The translations under genes were made by a program, and so were the position numbers. Positions 17,166 through 25,408 of a DNA stretch of 64,000 nt are shown piece after piece (positions within the stretch are counted from its first letter, which is position 1; each line of letters starts with the position of its first letter). Origin of the DNA: JASHSH01 sp036490215 (GTDB lineage Bacteria; Pseudomonadota; Alphaproteobacteria; Rhodospirillales; Magnetospirillaceae); the NCBI GenBank assembly GCA_036490215.1, contig DASXEH010000018.1, forward strand, positions 62,001-126,000, given 5' to 3'. The notes beneath the pieces are model-generated. The model ran no database searches. It had not been told where the DNA came from and saw only the letters and a list, made by a program, of their open reading frames with translations.

Positions 17166-18041
17166 TCAAGACCGAGACCTGGACCGAAAGCGGAAGCCAT
17201 CATCCCAGCGTATGACGTGGCCGCTGGATGGCGACGGAAAATGCGCGGTGCAACACAATGTCTCGGTGTCGCAGTATGTTTCAAGGAATTGGCGGCGCGT
17301 TCGCTTCGCTTGCTCCGCGTCGAAATCGGCCCACATCGACAATTCCGGATATCGCGCTTGGAGCGGCGAGTGAATTAAGTCGCCGGCCATCACGGCATGA
17401 TCCTTTCCGCGCCCAAGGCGAATCGCGAAATGGTCGGGCGTATGCCCCGGCGTTGCCATCAGGCGGATATGATCGTTGAGAACATGCGATGCCGAGACAA
17501 GATCTGCGCGTCCTGCGGCAACGACGGGCAGCACGCTATCCACCATGGGTGGCACGGCTGCTTTCCCATGCTGTTCCAGCCAATAAGCATATTCGCGGGC
17601 CGCGAATATATAGCGGGCATTGGGAAAGGTTGGTACCCACCTGCCATCCAGAAGCCGAGTGTTCCAGCCGACATGATCGGCGTGTAAATGGGTACATAGC
17701 ACGAAGTCAATCTCGTCCAATGCAATACCAATTGCCGCCAAGCCTTGCATGTATGTGTCGTCAGTTTTCATATGCCAGTCCTGACGGTTCGGACGATCTT
17801 TATCGTTGCCGATACAGCTATCGACCAGAACCGTATGGTACGGCGTTTGGACGATGTAGGACTGGAAGCACATTACGAGCTTGTCTTCGGTATCGAGTGC
17901 ATGGGGCGCCAGCCAAGATCGATTCTCAGCCAGAATTTCGGGCGTCAGTCCCGGCAAATAATCGAGCGCATGAGTCGATGAAGCTTGGCGCTCTACAATC
18001 TGATGAATAACCATATCGTCCAGTTGGAAGGTGCTATTCAT
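17166..18041 (-). CDS. Metallo-beta-lactamase-fold hydrolase (lactonase-like)
   Basis: This zinc hydrolase of 291 residues has the HxHxDH motif at His118, His120, Asp122, His123 (CTHLHADHVGWN). A further histidine is in MATPGHTPDHF, the bridging aspartate in MAGDLIHS and a late histidine in TAHFPSPSSGHV. The layout is that of the N-acyl-homoserine-lactonase/AttM-like group, which hydrolyse lactones and esters. There is no signal peptide. The gene follows livF by 26 bp, so transport and ring opening appear coupled. Quorum quenching is one alternative role, but the catabolic context makes a metabolic lactone more likely. Confidence 0.83.
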   Translation of the reverse strand: MNSTFQLDDMVIHQIVERQASSTHALDYLPGLTPEILAENRSWLAPHALDTEDKLVMCFQSYIVQTPYHTVLVDSCIGNDKDRPNRQDWHMKTDDTYMQGLAAIGIALDEIDFVLCTHLHADHVGWNTRLLDGRWVPTFPNARYIFAAREYAYWLEQHGKAAVPPMVDSVLPVVAAGRADLVSASHVLNDHIRLMATPGHTPDHFAIRLGRGKDHAVMAGDLIHSPLQARYPELSMWADFDAEQAKRTRRQFLETYCDTETLCCTAHFPSPSSGHVIRWDDGFRFRSRSRS

Positions 18042-18067
18042 CTTAACGTTGCCCCGTTTCGCATTAG

Positions 18068-18763
18068 TCAGACTTCAAGCCATTCCCGCTTCACGGTCGA
18101 GTGTGCGGCCAGAGCCGCCGGAGTGCCCTCGAAAACCGTTTGGCCGTGTCCCATGACATACACGCGCGCGGCGATCTTTAAAGCAATCGTGAGCTTCTGC
18201 TCAACGAGCAGGATCGCTATGCCACGCTGGGATATCACGTTAAGCAGCGTTCCCACCTGTTCAACGAGTTTGGGCGCCAGTCCCTCCGTTGGTTCATCGA
18301 CAATGATCAGATCGGGATCGCCCATAAGAGTACGGCACATCGTCAACATCTGCTGTTCGCCGCCGGAAAGGACCCCTGCTGGCGTATCGCGCCGCGTCGC
18401 AAGGTTGGGAAAGAGCGTGAACACATCCTCAAACGTCCAGCGACCGAAGTGGCGGGCGCGTTTCAGGCCGAGTTCTAGATTCTGAAGAACTGAGAGGTCT
18501 GGGAACACCTGCCGGTCTTCGGGGACATAGCCGATGCCGGCTCGCGCGATCTGATCCGGTCGTAGCCCGACGATCGCTTTCCCCTTGAAATTGATTTCGC
18601 CTCGGGGCGGCACCAAGCCCATGATCGCCTTGCAAGTCGTCGAGCGGCCTACGCCGTTGCGGCCCAGCAGGCTTACGATCTCCCCCGCACCAATGTTCAT
18701 ATCCACGCCCTGAAGGATGTGACTCTTGCCGTAGAAGGCGTGCAGATCGCGGATTTCCAGCAT
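18068..18763 (-). CDS. livF: Liv-type ABC transporter ATPase LivF
   Basis: This second ATPase of a branched-chain-amino-acid-type (HAAT) importer has 231 residues. Signature LSGGEQQMLTMCRTL and Walker B LIIVDEPTEGLAP are canonical. The Walker A motif reads GRNGVGRST, so the invariant lysine is replaced by Arg40; the codon is CGC on the coding strand. The start codon overlaps the livG stop (ATGA). Arginine at this position usually impairs ATP hydrolysis, so this half may be weak or structural with LivG doing the work, or a sequencing error may be involved. Confidence 0.88.
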   Translation of the reverse strand: MLEIRDLHAFYGKSHILQGVDMNIGAGEIVSLLGRNGVGRSTTCKAIMGLVPPRGEINFKGKAIVGLRPDQIARAGIGYVPEDRQVFPDLSVLQNLELGLKRARHFGRWTFEDVFTLFPNLATRRDTPAGVLSGGEQQMLTMCRTLMGDPDLIIVDEPTEGLAPKLVEQVGTLLNVISQRGIAILLVEQKLTIALKIAARVYVMGHGQTVFEGTPAALAAHSTVKREWLEV

Positions 18764-19542
18764 CAGTTGTCACCCGTGCCGAGGTAGGCGTTCTGTACGG
18801 CCGGGTTGGCTCGAATATGTCCTGGAGTGTCGCTGGCGACCACCTCGCCATAGACCAGAACGGTGATGCGGTCGGCGAGTTCGAACACGACGCCCATATC
18901 GTGCTCGACCATCAGCAAGGTCTTGCCTGCCGAGATAGAGCGAATCAAGGTCACCATGGCGTCGGTTTCCGCCCGGCTCATGCCGGCGGTGGGCTCATCC
19001 AGTAGAATGATTTCCGCCCCACCGGCAATGGTAATTCCGATTTCGAGGGCCCGCTGTTCCGCATAGGTGAGAAGCCCCGCCAGCACATGGCGGCGGGCGG
19101 CGAGATTGAGCTTCTCCAGCACTGCATCCGTTTCACGATCGATCGCCCTGCCTGAGGTAAGGAGGCGCCAGGACGAGTACCCATAGCCGCGCGCCCAGAG
19201 CAGCCCGCAGCGAATGTTCTCGAACACGGTCATACGCGGAAAGATTGATGTGATCTGAAAACTGCGCGAAAGCCCCATGCGATTGATGTGATGAGGCGCC
19301 AGCCCGGCCGTGCTTTGGCCATTGAGGGCTATCGATCCCGAGGTGACGGAGAAGCGGCCGCTGACGAGGTTGAAGAGTGTCGTCTTTCCGGCGCCATTAG
19401 GTCCGATCAAGGCATGGCGCTCGCCTTTGGGAATCATGAGATCGACGCCTCTGATGATCTCTGTCCGGCCGAACTGCTTGCGTACACCGCGCAGGACGAT
19501 GGCTGGATGGTTGGGTGCGGCGTGGTTCACGGCCTGGTCCAT
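18763..19542 (-). CDS. livG: Liv-type ABC transporter ATPase LivG
   Basis: From MDQAVNHAAPN this protein has 259 residues. The ATPase motifs are intact: Walker A LIGPNGAGKTTLFN, signature LTYAEQRALEIG, Walker B IILLDEPTAGMS and the switch histidine in LMVEHDMGVVF. The start at 19542 lies just inside the end of livM (16-bp overlap); an in-frame extension to 19611 would lie wholly in livM and is not favoured. It works with LivF, LivH and LivM. The imported compound need not be an amino acid, because HAAT systems in catabolic clusters often carry aromatic or carboxylic acids. Confidence 0.88.
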   Translation of the reverse strand: MDQAVNHAAPNHPAIVLRGVRKQFGRTEIIRGVDLMIPKGERHALIGPNGAGKTTLFNLVSGRFSVTSGSIALNGQSTAGLAPHHINRMGLSRSFQITSIFPRMTVFENIRCGLLWARGYGYSSWRLLTSGRAIDRETDAVLEKLNLAARRHVLAGLLTYAEQRALEIGITIAGGAEIILLDEPTAGMSRAETDAMVTLIRSISAGKTLLMVEHDMGVVFELADRITVLVYGEVVASDTPGHIRANPAVQNAYLGTGDN

Positions 19543-20816
19543 TTCGTTTTCGCGTCTTCGATCAACATGTTCCATCGTACGCCGAAATTGCGAGCCTCGC
19601 GGCGTAGCCAAACCCCCCCGACCACCAGCACCACAGCGCCGGTCAACCAGGGCATGCCATTAGCCGGATCGATGGATCGAGCGCCGATCTGCAAATGCTG
19701 ACCCTCTGCGGAGCCGATGGTCGCAAACGATGTCAGTTCAACCAGAATGACCGTTCCGGCGACGGTGATGAAGCCAGGGAAAAGCAGGCGTAGATAGGGA
19801 ATGAGGAGTGCGCGCAGCCGGCCGATACGGCGGATCGGTTCGTGGCGGGAGATCAGTCCGGCCAGGCCGCCAGGCGCGAACATCACCATAATGACGAATA
19901 AGGCACCGACATAGAGCATCCAGGCATTGCTCAGCAGGCTGACGCCGCTCTGCAGCAGCACCACCAGGATGGTGCCCAGGATCGGTCCGTAGAACGAACC
20001 GCTGCCGCCGATATAGGCGGCGAGCAGGGCGGCGGCCGAGGTGTCGGCCGACATCGTGTCGAAGGTGACGATCTGATAGACCAAGGCATATAAGCCGCCG
20101 GCGATTCCAGCAAAGAAACCTGACGCGGCAAATTGCCGAAAGCGCACCATGCGGGGATCGTATCCGACGAATTGGGCTCTCTCGAAATTGTCGCGTGTCG
20201 CATTGGCCATTCGCCCGAGCGGAGTCTGGGTTTGCAATCGCATCAGAAGGGTTGCAATGGCGGTCCAAGCGACGACCAGGCAATACACCTGCCACGGCGC
20301 GCTGTAACTCACGCCTAATATGCTGGTCCCGAGAACGCGGTCGGTAGTGATGCCATCTTCGCCGCCGAAGAAGCCCTTGAACATGAGCGCGCAGGCCGCA
20401 ATCAACTCGCCCATCCCCATGGTAATCATGGCGAAGGCCGTAGCCCGTTGCTTGGTCGCCAGATAGCCCAAAAGGATGCCGAAGCCGAGGCCGCCCAAAC
20501 CGCCCACCAACGGAATAAGTTCGGTCGGCAGCCAGAACGTGCCGGCCTTCACCGCATTCATTGCGTGCGCGGCGCAATAACTTCCCAGGCCGAAAAGACT
20601 GGCGTGACCGAATGACAGAAGGCCCGATTGCCCCATCAGCATGTTGTAAGAAAGCGCGAAGATGGTCATCAGCCCGATCTGACTGAGAAGCACTAAGACG
20701 AAGCCGGAGTGATGCCCGTGCGCCCAATCGAAAAAGGCAAAGGGCAGGAGCAAGGCGGCAACGATCGCGGCCGGCCATAGCCAGTGTCGGCGCAATAGAT
20801 GGACAACGACCTTCAT
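19527..20816 (-). CDS. livM: Liv-type ABC transporter permease LivM with C-terminal extension
   Basis: This inner-membrane permease has 429 residues against about 320-350 for most LivM proteins. The first 315 or so residues are standard (LGYLATKQRATAFAMITMG and the EAA-like loop with GGSGSFYGPILGT), ending at MFAPGGLAGLI. The remaining 110 residues hold two further hydrophobic stretches, around LFPGFITVAGTVILV and WLTGAVVLVVGG, with a polar segment between them. Its ATG overlaps the livH stop codon by 4 bp. The role of the extension is unknown. Confidence 0.87.
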   Translation of the reverse strand: MKVVVHLLRRHWLWPAAIVAALLLPFAFFDWAHGHHSGFVLVLLSQIGLMTIFALSYNMLMGQSGLLSFGHASLFGLGSYCAAHAMNAVKAGTFWLPTELIPLVGGLGGLGFGILLGYLATKQRATAFAMITMGMGELIAACALMFKGFFGGEDGITTDRVLGTSILGVSYSAPWQVYCLVVAWTAIATLLMRLQTQTPLGRMANATRDNFERAQFVGYDPRMVRFRQFAASGFFAGIAGGLYALVYQIVTFDTMSADTSAAALLAAYIGGSGSFYGPILGTILVVLLQSGVSLLSNAWMLYVGALFVIMVMFAPGGLAGLISRHEPIRRIGRLRALLIPYLRLLFPGFITVAGTVILVELTSFATIGSAEGQHLQIGARSIDPANGMPWLTGAVVLVVGGVWLRREARNFGVRWNMLIEDAKTKWTRP

Positions 20817-21760
20817 GTATCGCGTGTCCCCATCAGGCCACGGGGCTTGAATGCAATGAACAGCAGCATCAGCGCGTACGGCAGAAGTGGACCAATCCGG
20901 GGCAATGACATGGTGAGAAGTTCGTTGAATGGCATGGTGTCGGTGACCTGAACGCCACCCAGACGCAATAGATCAGCCAGTGAATAGTCGAGCACCACGG
21001 AAAATGTCTGAACCATGCCCACCAGCAATGATGCGATGAAGCATCCGGTTAGAGAGCCCAGTCCTCCGACGACGACGACGACGAAGACGACCGGTCCCAT
21101 AGCGACGGCCATGTCCGGTTCGGTCACTTGATAGTTGCCACCGATCACGCCCGCCAATCCGGCCAGAGCGGTGCCGGCGGCGAATACGAATGTGAAGACG
21201 CGCGGAACATTGTGGCCCAGCGCGCTAGCCATGTCGGGATGGCTGAGCGCTGCCTGAATGATGAGGCCCAGCCGCGTGTATTTGAGCCCGGCCCAAATCG
21301 CTCCGAACATCGCGCCTGAAATCAGCAGCATGAACGCGCGATAGGCAGGGAACTGAGTTCCGTAAATCGCGAATAGGGGGAAATCGAGCAATGATGGAAC
21401 GCGATAGGGTGCGGGCATCATACCCCAACCCATTTCGACGGCGGTGCCGATGATGAGCGCAATTCCAAATGTGAGCAGCAACTCGGCGACATGGCCGTTC
21501 CGATGCGCGCGCCGCAATCCGTACATTTCGATGGCGGCGCCGATCAGACCACAGAGCACAGGCGCGACGACCAGCGCCGGCCAAAAGCCGATATGCGTGC
21601 TGACCGAATATGCGAAATAGGCGCCCAGCATATAGAAGCTGGCATGGGCGAAATTAAGGACGCCCATCATGCTGAAGATCAGAGTTAACCCACTCGCCAG
21701 CATGAAGAGCAACATGCCGTAGACGAGACCGTTGAGAAGGGTAACGACGAAGACTTCCAT
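20813..21760 (-). CDS. livH: Liv-type ABC transporter permease LivH
   Basis: This LivH-class permease has 315 residues and about eight hydrophobic segments. Family signatures are LNGLVYGMLLFMLASGLTLI at the N-terminus, MGVLNFAHASFYMLG, and the late loop VVVVGGLGSLTGCF. It forms the channel with LivM. It follows the binding-protein gene by 73 bp. Confidence 0.9.
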   Translation of the reverse strand: MEVFVVTLLNGLVYGMLLFMLASGLTLIFSMMGVLNFAHASFYMLGAYFAYSVSTHIGFWPALVVAPVLCGLIGAAIEMYGLRRAHRNGHVAELLLTFGIALIIGTAVEMGWGMMPAPYRVPSLLDFPLFAIYGTQFPAYRAFMLLISGAMFGAIWAGLKYTRLGLIIQAALSHPDMASALGHNVPRVFTFVFAAGTALAGLAGVIGGNYQVTEPDMAVAMGPVVFVVVVVGGLGSLTGCFIASLLVGMVQTFSVVLDYSLADLLRLGGVQVTDTMPFNELLTMSLPRIGPLLPYALMLLFIAFKPRGLMGTRDT

Positions 21761-21833
21761 GAAGGCAGACGCCCACTAGTGGTCAGCGGTCGCCCAGCTG
21801 CTGATCATGCGAGCCCGCGCGGCCGCCGATCGA

Positions 21834-23105
21834 TTACATCGCGGGGCGTTTCATGTTGCAAGTCGTCGGCTGATCCACATCCTTAGCCATCACAGTCGCC
21901 GTCGGCACCCAGCCAAGCCCCGTGTTCTCGGCGTCGTACTGTGCGCCTTTGGTCAGCGTGCTGGTGTAGTAGGGCATCAACACCTGATGATCAGCCTTGC
22001 GCATCACGGTGTCATAGCCCAAGAAGTCCTTCAACTGCATATCTTCCATTGCGAATGCGATCTTCGTGGGGTCGAGCGATCCAACCTTCTTCGCCGCAGC
22101 CTGAATGTATTCGAGGCTGGTGCGGAAGGTTACCGCATCGGAAAAGTCGAGATGGAATTTGTCTCGGAAACCCTTTGTGAAAGCATCGGCGTCTGCATTA
22201 CCGATCTTGGGAGCGACGTTTTCATTGAACGGCATCACCGAAACAACCTTGCCGTCGCCGCGCGGGCCGATGGCCGTCGGGCCGCCGGCAAACTGTGCCG
22301 AGAAGGTGTAGTATTTCAGGTCGATGCCGGCATCCAGGCCTGCCTTGATCAACAAGTTCAGGTCTGGTCCGAAATTTCCCGTGACCAGCGCTTGTGCTCC
22401 CGAGGCTTTGACCTTGGTAATGTATGGCGAGAAATCTTTGACCTTTCCAAAGGGGATTAGCTCCTCGCCGACCACTTGAATGTCAGGCCTTAGCTTCGCG
22501 AGAAACGCTTTAAAGTCATGCTGCATCGACTGACCAGCGATGAAATCCTGATTGAGCAGATAAACCTTTGTCAAATCTTTAGGCAATCCGCGGACCAACA
22601 CCTCTGACTTCATCAACGAGTTCATATCGAAGCGGAAATGCCAGAAGCTGCACTTCTCGTTGGTGAGTTCGGTTGCCACTGCCCCGCAGTCGAGATAGAG
22701 GATGCGGCTCTCGGGATTGTATTCGTTGTGCTTGTTGATGCCGTCGATCAAGGCGGCGGCAATGTTGGAGCCGCTGCATTGCAGAATAAAGGGAATGTTC
22801 TGGTCGGTCGCGCGTTGCAGCGTGATCAGAGCGTCGGCTACCTGAGACTTGTTGTCGAACGGCACCAGTTCGAATTTGCGCCCCAGGACGCCGCCATGGG
22901 CATTCAGGTAGTCGACGATATATTGAAATTCTTTGAGTTGGGTGTCGCCGAGCTGTGCGAATGGGCCCGACAGCGGAGAGGTATACGCGACTTTTACGGT
23001 ATCCTCAGCCAATGCAGTGTCCGTACCGATTGTGGCGGCGGCACAGAGTAGCGCGACGGCCAGCGAAATCATGCGCGCGATAAACAGGCGGATTCGGTTC
23101 GCCAT
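21834..23105 (-). CDS. Liv-type ABC transporter substrate-binding protein
   Basis: This periplasmic binding protein of the LivK/peripla_BP_6 class has 423 residues. A signal peptide spans residues 1 to about 33 (MANRIRLFIARM start, cleavage near TALA-EDTVK). The mature start VKVAYTSPLSGPFAQLGD is the usual first strand of this family. A GGGAGG ribosome site lies before the ATG. It heads the operon livH-livM-livG-livF-hydrolase-reductase-lysR. Its promoter carries a 16-mer identical to one in front of the gene at 25405-26334. The ligand is unknown. Confidence 0.88.
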   Translation of the reverse strand: MANRIRLFIARMISLAVALLCAAATIGTDTALAEDTVKVAYTSPLSGPFAQLGDTQLKEFQYIVDYLNAHGGVLGRKFELVPFDNKSQVADALITLQRATDQNIPFILQCSGSNIAAALIDGINKHNEYNPESRILYLDCGAVATELTNEKCSFWHFRFDMNSLMKSEVLVRGLPKDLTKVYLLNQDFIAGQSMQHDFKAFLAKLRPDIQVVGEELIPFGKVKDFSPYITKVKASGAQALVTGNFGPDLNLLIKAGLDAGIDLKYYTFSAQFAGGPTAIGPRGDGKVVSVMPFNENVAPKIGNADADAFTKGFRDKFHLDFSDAVTFRTSLEYIQAAAKKVGSLDPTKIAFAMEDMQLKDFLGYDTVMRKADHQVLMPYYTSTLTKGAQYDAENTGLGWVPTATVMAKDVDQPTTCNMKRPAM

Positions 23106-23179
23106 GGTCTTCGCCTCCCTCCCCGTAGCCCGCGCAAATCGATGATGGCGTGAGCGATTTAGCTTTTTCGTGTTTACTT

Positions 23180-23218
23180 ACGGTAAGGGGACCCCACGCC
23201 TGGGTCAAATTCATAAAC
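23180..23218 (-). promoter_or_regulatory. Promoter/operator with GTTTATGAATTTGACC
   Basis: On the - strand, GTTTATGAATTTGACC occupies 23218-23203 and is identical to 26435-26420. Its last six bases, TTGACC, fit a -35 box. A weak -10 (TACCGT or TTACCG) lies 16-17 bp further on, about 75 bp before the binding-protein start. The same arrangement occurs at the second site. Confidence 0.5.
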
Positions 23219-23289
23219 ATCAGTTGTGATATTAAAGGCGTTCATGTCGCGTCCGAACTTCACGGCACATGATATCCAGAATCCGTCGA

Positions 23290-23736
23290 TCAGAGCCGTG
23301 CCGTCTTTTCGCGAAGCATGTCGTCGAAGGAACGCCCAGCCAATACGCGCATATGGCGCAGCCTGAAGCGCCATTGTCCGTCGCTTTTGACGAGGCAGTC
23401 ATCGTATTCAGCCATCAGGTACGGGGCTGAAAGACCCTCGGCCAGATTGAAGACCATCACATAGGCTTTGAGAGTGGCCGTGTTTCCGTCGATCTCAATC
23501 AGCACATTGCTGGTCCAATGGCGCCGCGACCGACCTTCGGGTGGAGCGCTTTGCGCATAGGCCAGTAAAGCGGTCCGGCCTTGCGCACGAATTTGGTCGT
23601 TGGTGATTAGGATGCCGTCTTCGGTGAATAGATTTGCCCAGGTCACAGCGTCCTGGTGATCGATGGCGTGATTGTAACGCGCCACCAACTCGGTGATCGC
23701 AATTTTGTCGGCGGGATGAATCTCGGTCACGTCCAT
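23290..23736 (-). CDS. SnoaL-like / NTF2-fold protein
   Basis: This small protein (148 residues) has the cone-shaped NTF2/SnoaL-like fold. Clues are the N-terminal helix ITELVARYNHAIDHQDAVTWANLF, quoted here only in part: ARYNHAIDHQD, then FTEDGIL, and the end VKSDGQWRFRLRHMRVL typical of SnoaL_4-like proteins. Such proteins act as isomerases, dehydratases or small subunits of ring-hydroxylating enzymes. The start at 23736 (MDVTEIHP) is chosen because GGAGG precedes it and it follows the epimerase stop by 17 bp. No catalytic role can be assigned. Confidence 0.75.
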   Translation of the reverse strand: MDVTEIHPADKIAITELVARYNHAIDHQDAVTWANLFTEDGILITNDQIRAQGRTALLAYAQSAPPEGRSRRHWTSNVLIEIDGNTATLKAYVMVFNLAEGLSAPYLMAEYDDCLVKSDGQWRFRLRHMRVLAGRSFDDMLREKTARL

Positions 23737-23753
23737 GTCCTCCGACAGCGCGT

Positions 23754-24638
23754 TCAATCCTTCAGCCACCGTTCGGGATTGGCGAGTACATCGGTCCACT
23801 TAGGCGTCCAACCCAAGGCAAGTGCCTTAGCGCTGGACAGGCAAATATCGCGTGTGTGATTGCCGATCCCGATGCCGATTGAATTCTTGGCCTCTTCGAC
23901 CGTTACGCTTGTCGCCGTACCGCCCCATCCGTAGCCGCGGCTGACCGCTTCGGCCAATTCCTTCCACTTTACCGGCCGGCCCGCAGACGCGTTGTAGATT
24001 GAGCCAGCGGGTGCGCGCTCAAGCGCCAAAACGATTAGATCGGCCAAGTCGTGCGCGTGAACCATGGAAATCAGGTTCGAACCATCGCCGACATAGTGAG
24101 CCGCGCCGTCAACGATCCATCCGAGACGGAAGGTAATTCGCTGGTCACCGTAGATCTGGGCCGGTTTGACAATGATGGGGTGGACGCCATCCTGGGTCGA
24201 TCTCAGGACCAGGGGCTCCATTTCTTTATATCCGCGCCACGCTCCATATTCCGGCGGATCATTGGGCGGATAGGTTTCGTCAACCTCGGTCCGGCCGGTG
24301 TCGCCATAGGTATTGGCGCCACTGATATAAACGAACCGCTTCCCTGAGCCGGTCAATTGCCGCAGAAGAGTGGGAACGGCCAAGCGATCGGCGGCGATCC
24401 AATCTGCGAGAGGCCTAATTTTCATCGAATATATGACGGCGTCGCAATGGCGTGCGGCGGCAGCGATCAGATTCTCATCGCGAACATCGCCCGGCAGAAC
24501 GTCGGCGTCTGCCTCTCGCAGAATGCGAACATCATCTTCAGTCGGAGCCAAGGCGAGGACGCCATACCCTTTGCGTCTCAAGGCGCGAACGGTTGGCAAG
24601 CCGACGATACCACTGCCACCTATGACGAAGATCTTCAT
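23754..24638 (-). CDS. NAD-dependent epimerase/dehydratase-like protein
   Basis: This 294-residue Rossmann protein belongs to the extended short-chain dehydrogenase/epimerase family. The dinucleotide motif IGGSGIVGLPTV is at residues 6-17, and strand-4 motif FVYISGANTYGD is present. The usual YxxxK motif reads WRGYK (in EYGAWRGYKEME), so the catalytic tyrosine position holds a tryptophan. Either a nearby tyrosine takes over or the protein acts other than as a classical epimerase. It overlaps the racemase gene by 4 bp. Confidence 0.78.
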   Translation of the reverse strand: MKIFVIGGSGIVGLPTVRALRRKGYGVLALAPTEDDVRILREADADVLPGDVRDENLIAAAARHCDAVIYSMKIRPLADWIAADRLAVPTLLRQLTGSGKRFVYISGANTYGDTGRTEVDETYPPNDPPEYGAWRGYKEMEPLVLRSTQDGVHPIIVKPAQIYGDQRITFRLGWIVDGAAHYVGDGSNLISMVHAHDLADLIVLALERAPAGSIYNASAGRPVKWKELAEAVSRGYGWGGTATSVTVEEAKNSIGIGIGNHTRDICLSSAKALALGWTPKWTDVLANPERWLKD

Positions 24639-25408
24639 GTCTTAGCTTGGGCGGTCTGGCGCATGAGTCTGCCAAACCCGGCTACCCTTTCCGCGATCCC
24701 CTTCCGTTCGAGCAGGGACCAGACCATCGCCTGATTGCTGGTGATGAAGGGCAAACCGAGTTTTTGTTCCAGAACTTCGATTGTGCCGGCCGATTTGATC
24801 GCAGTGCAACTGAGCAGACATGCCTTGGCATCGCTGTGATCTTGTCCAAGCACCCAGTCGACGATTCGCGCCGGTGTCAATTTTGCCATCTCGGTGTTGC
24901 TGTCGATGCCGAGGTTGGCGCTTCCTGTGACGGTCACACCACACCCATTCAGAAATTCGATTTCACGGCGATGGACCGCATCGATATAGGGGGTGAGCAA
25001 GCTGACCCGGACAGCGTGGAGGGCTTTCACGGCAGAGACGATGGCGTCGGCGGTTGCCATCGCCGCTATGCCCGTGGCGGCTTCGATCCGCGCGCAAATT
25101 TCAGGCGCCAGATGTGGTGCAAAAGTCGATACCGCCGTACAATGAAATGCTATGAGGTCTACCTTCGCATCGGCGAGAAGCCGCGAAGCGGCTTCCAACC
25201 CATCGATCATTCCCAACAATTCGGATTCGGAACTACCGCGCAATGGTAGGCGGGTCACGTGTAGGGATGTACCCAGGGGCAGCATGGCACGCAGTTCGGG
25301 CTCAGCGACGGCGTTGCCTGAAGGCAGAAGAACGCCAACGCGAAATTTTTCGCCGTAGTCGATCCGATCCAACGGTTGGCCCGAGACGCGGCGGTAGTGA
25401 ATAGTCAT
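24635..25408 (-). CDS. Asp/Glu racemase superfamily, maleate isomerase-like
   Basis: This 257-residue protein belongs to the Asp/Glu/hydantoin racemase superfamily, in the arylmalonate decarboxylase/maleate cis-trans isomerase branch. Both active-site cysteines are present: Cys90 in AFHCTAVST and Cys201 in LLSCTAIKS. Two cysteines favour a racemase or cis-trans isomerase over arylmalonate decarboxylase, which keeps only the second. The N-terminal VGVLLPSGNAVAEPEL is the family's first strand and substrate loop. It overlaps both neighbours by 4 bp, so the four genes from 26334 to 23290 form one tight operon. Maleate or a substituted maleate from ring degradation is a plausible substrate. Confidence 0.82.
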   Translation of the reverse strand: MTIHYRRVSGQPLDRIDYGEKFRVGVLLPSGNAVAEPELRAMLPLGTSLHVTRLPLRGSSESELLGMIDGLEAASRLLADAKVDLIAFHCTAVSTFAPHLAPEICARIEAATGIAAMATADAIVSAVKALHAVRVSLLTPYIDAVHRREIEFLNGCGVTVTGSANLGIDSNTEMAKLTPARIVDWVLGQDHSDAKACLLSCTAIKSAGTIEVLEQKLGLPFITSNQAMVWSLLERKGIAERVAGFGRLMRQTAQAKT

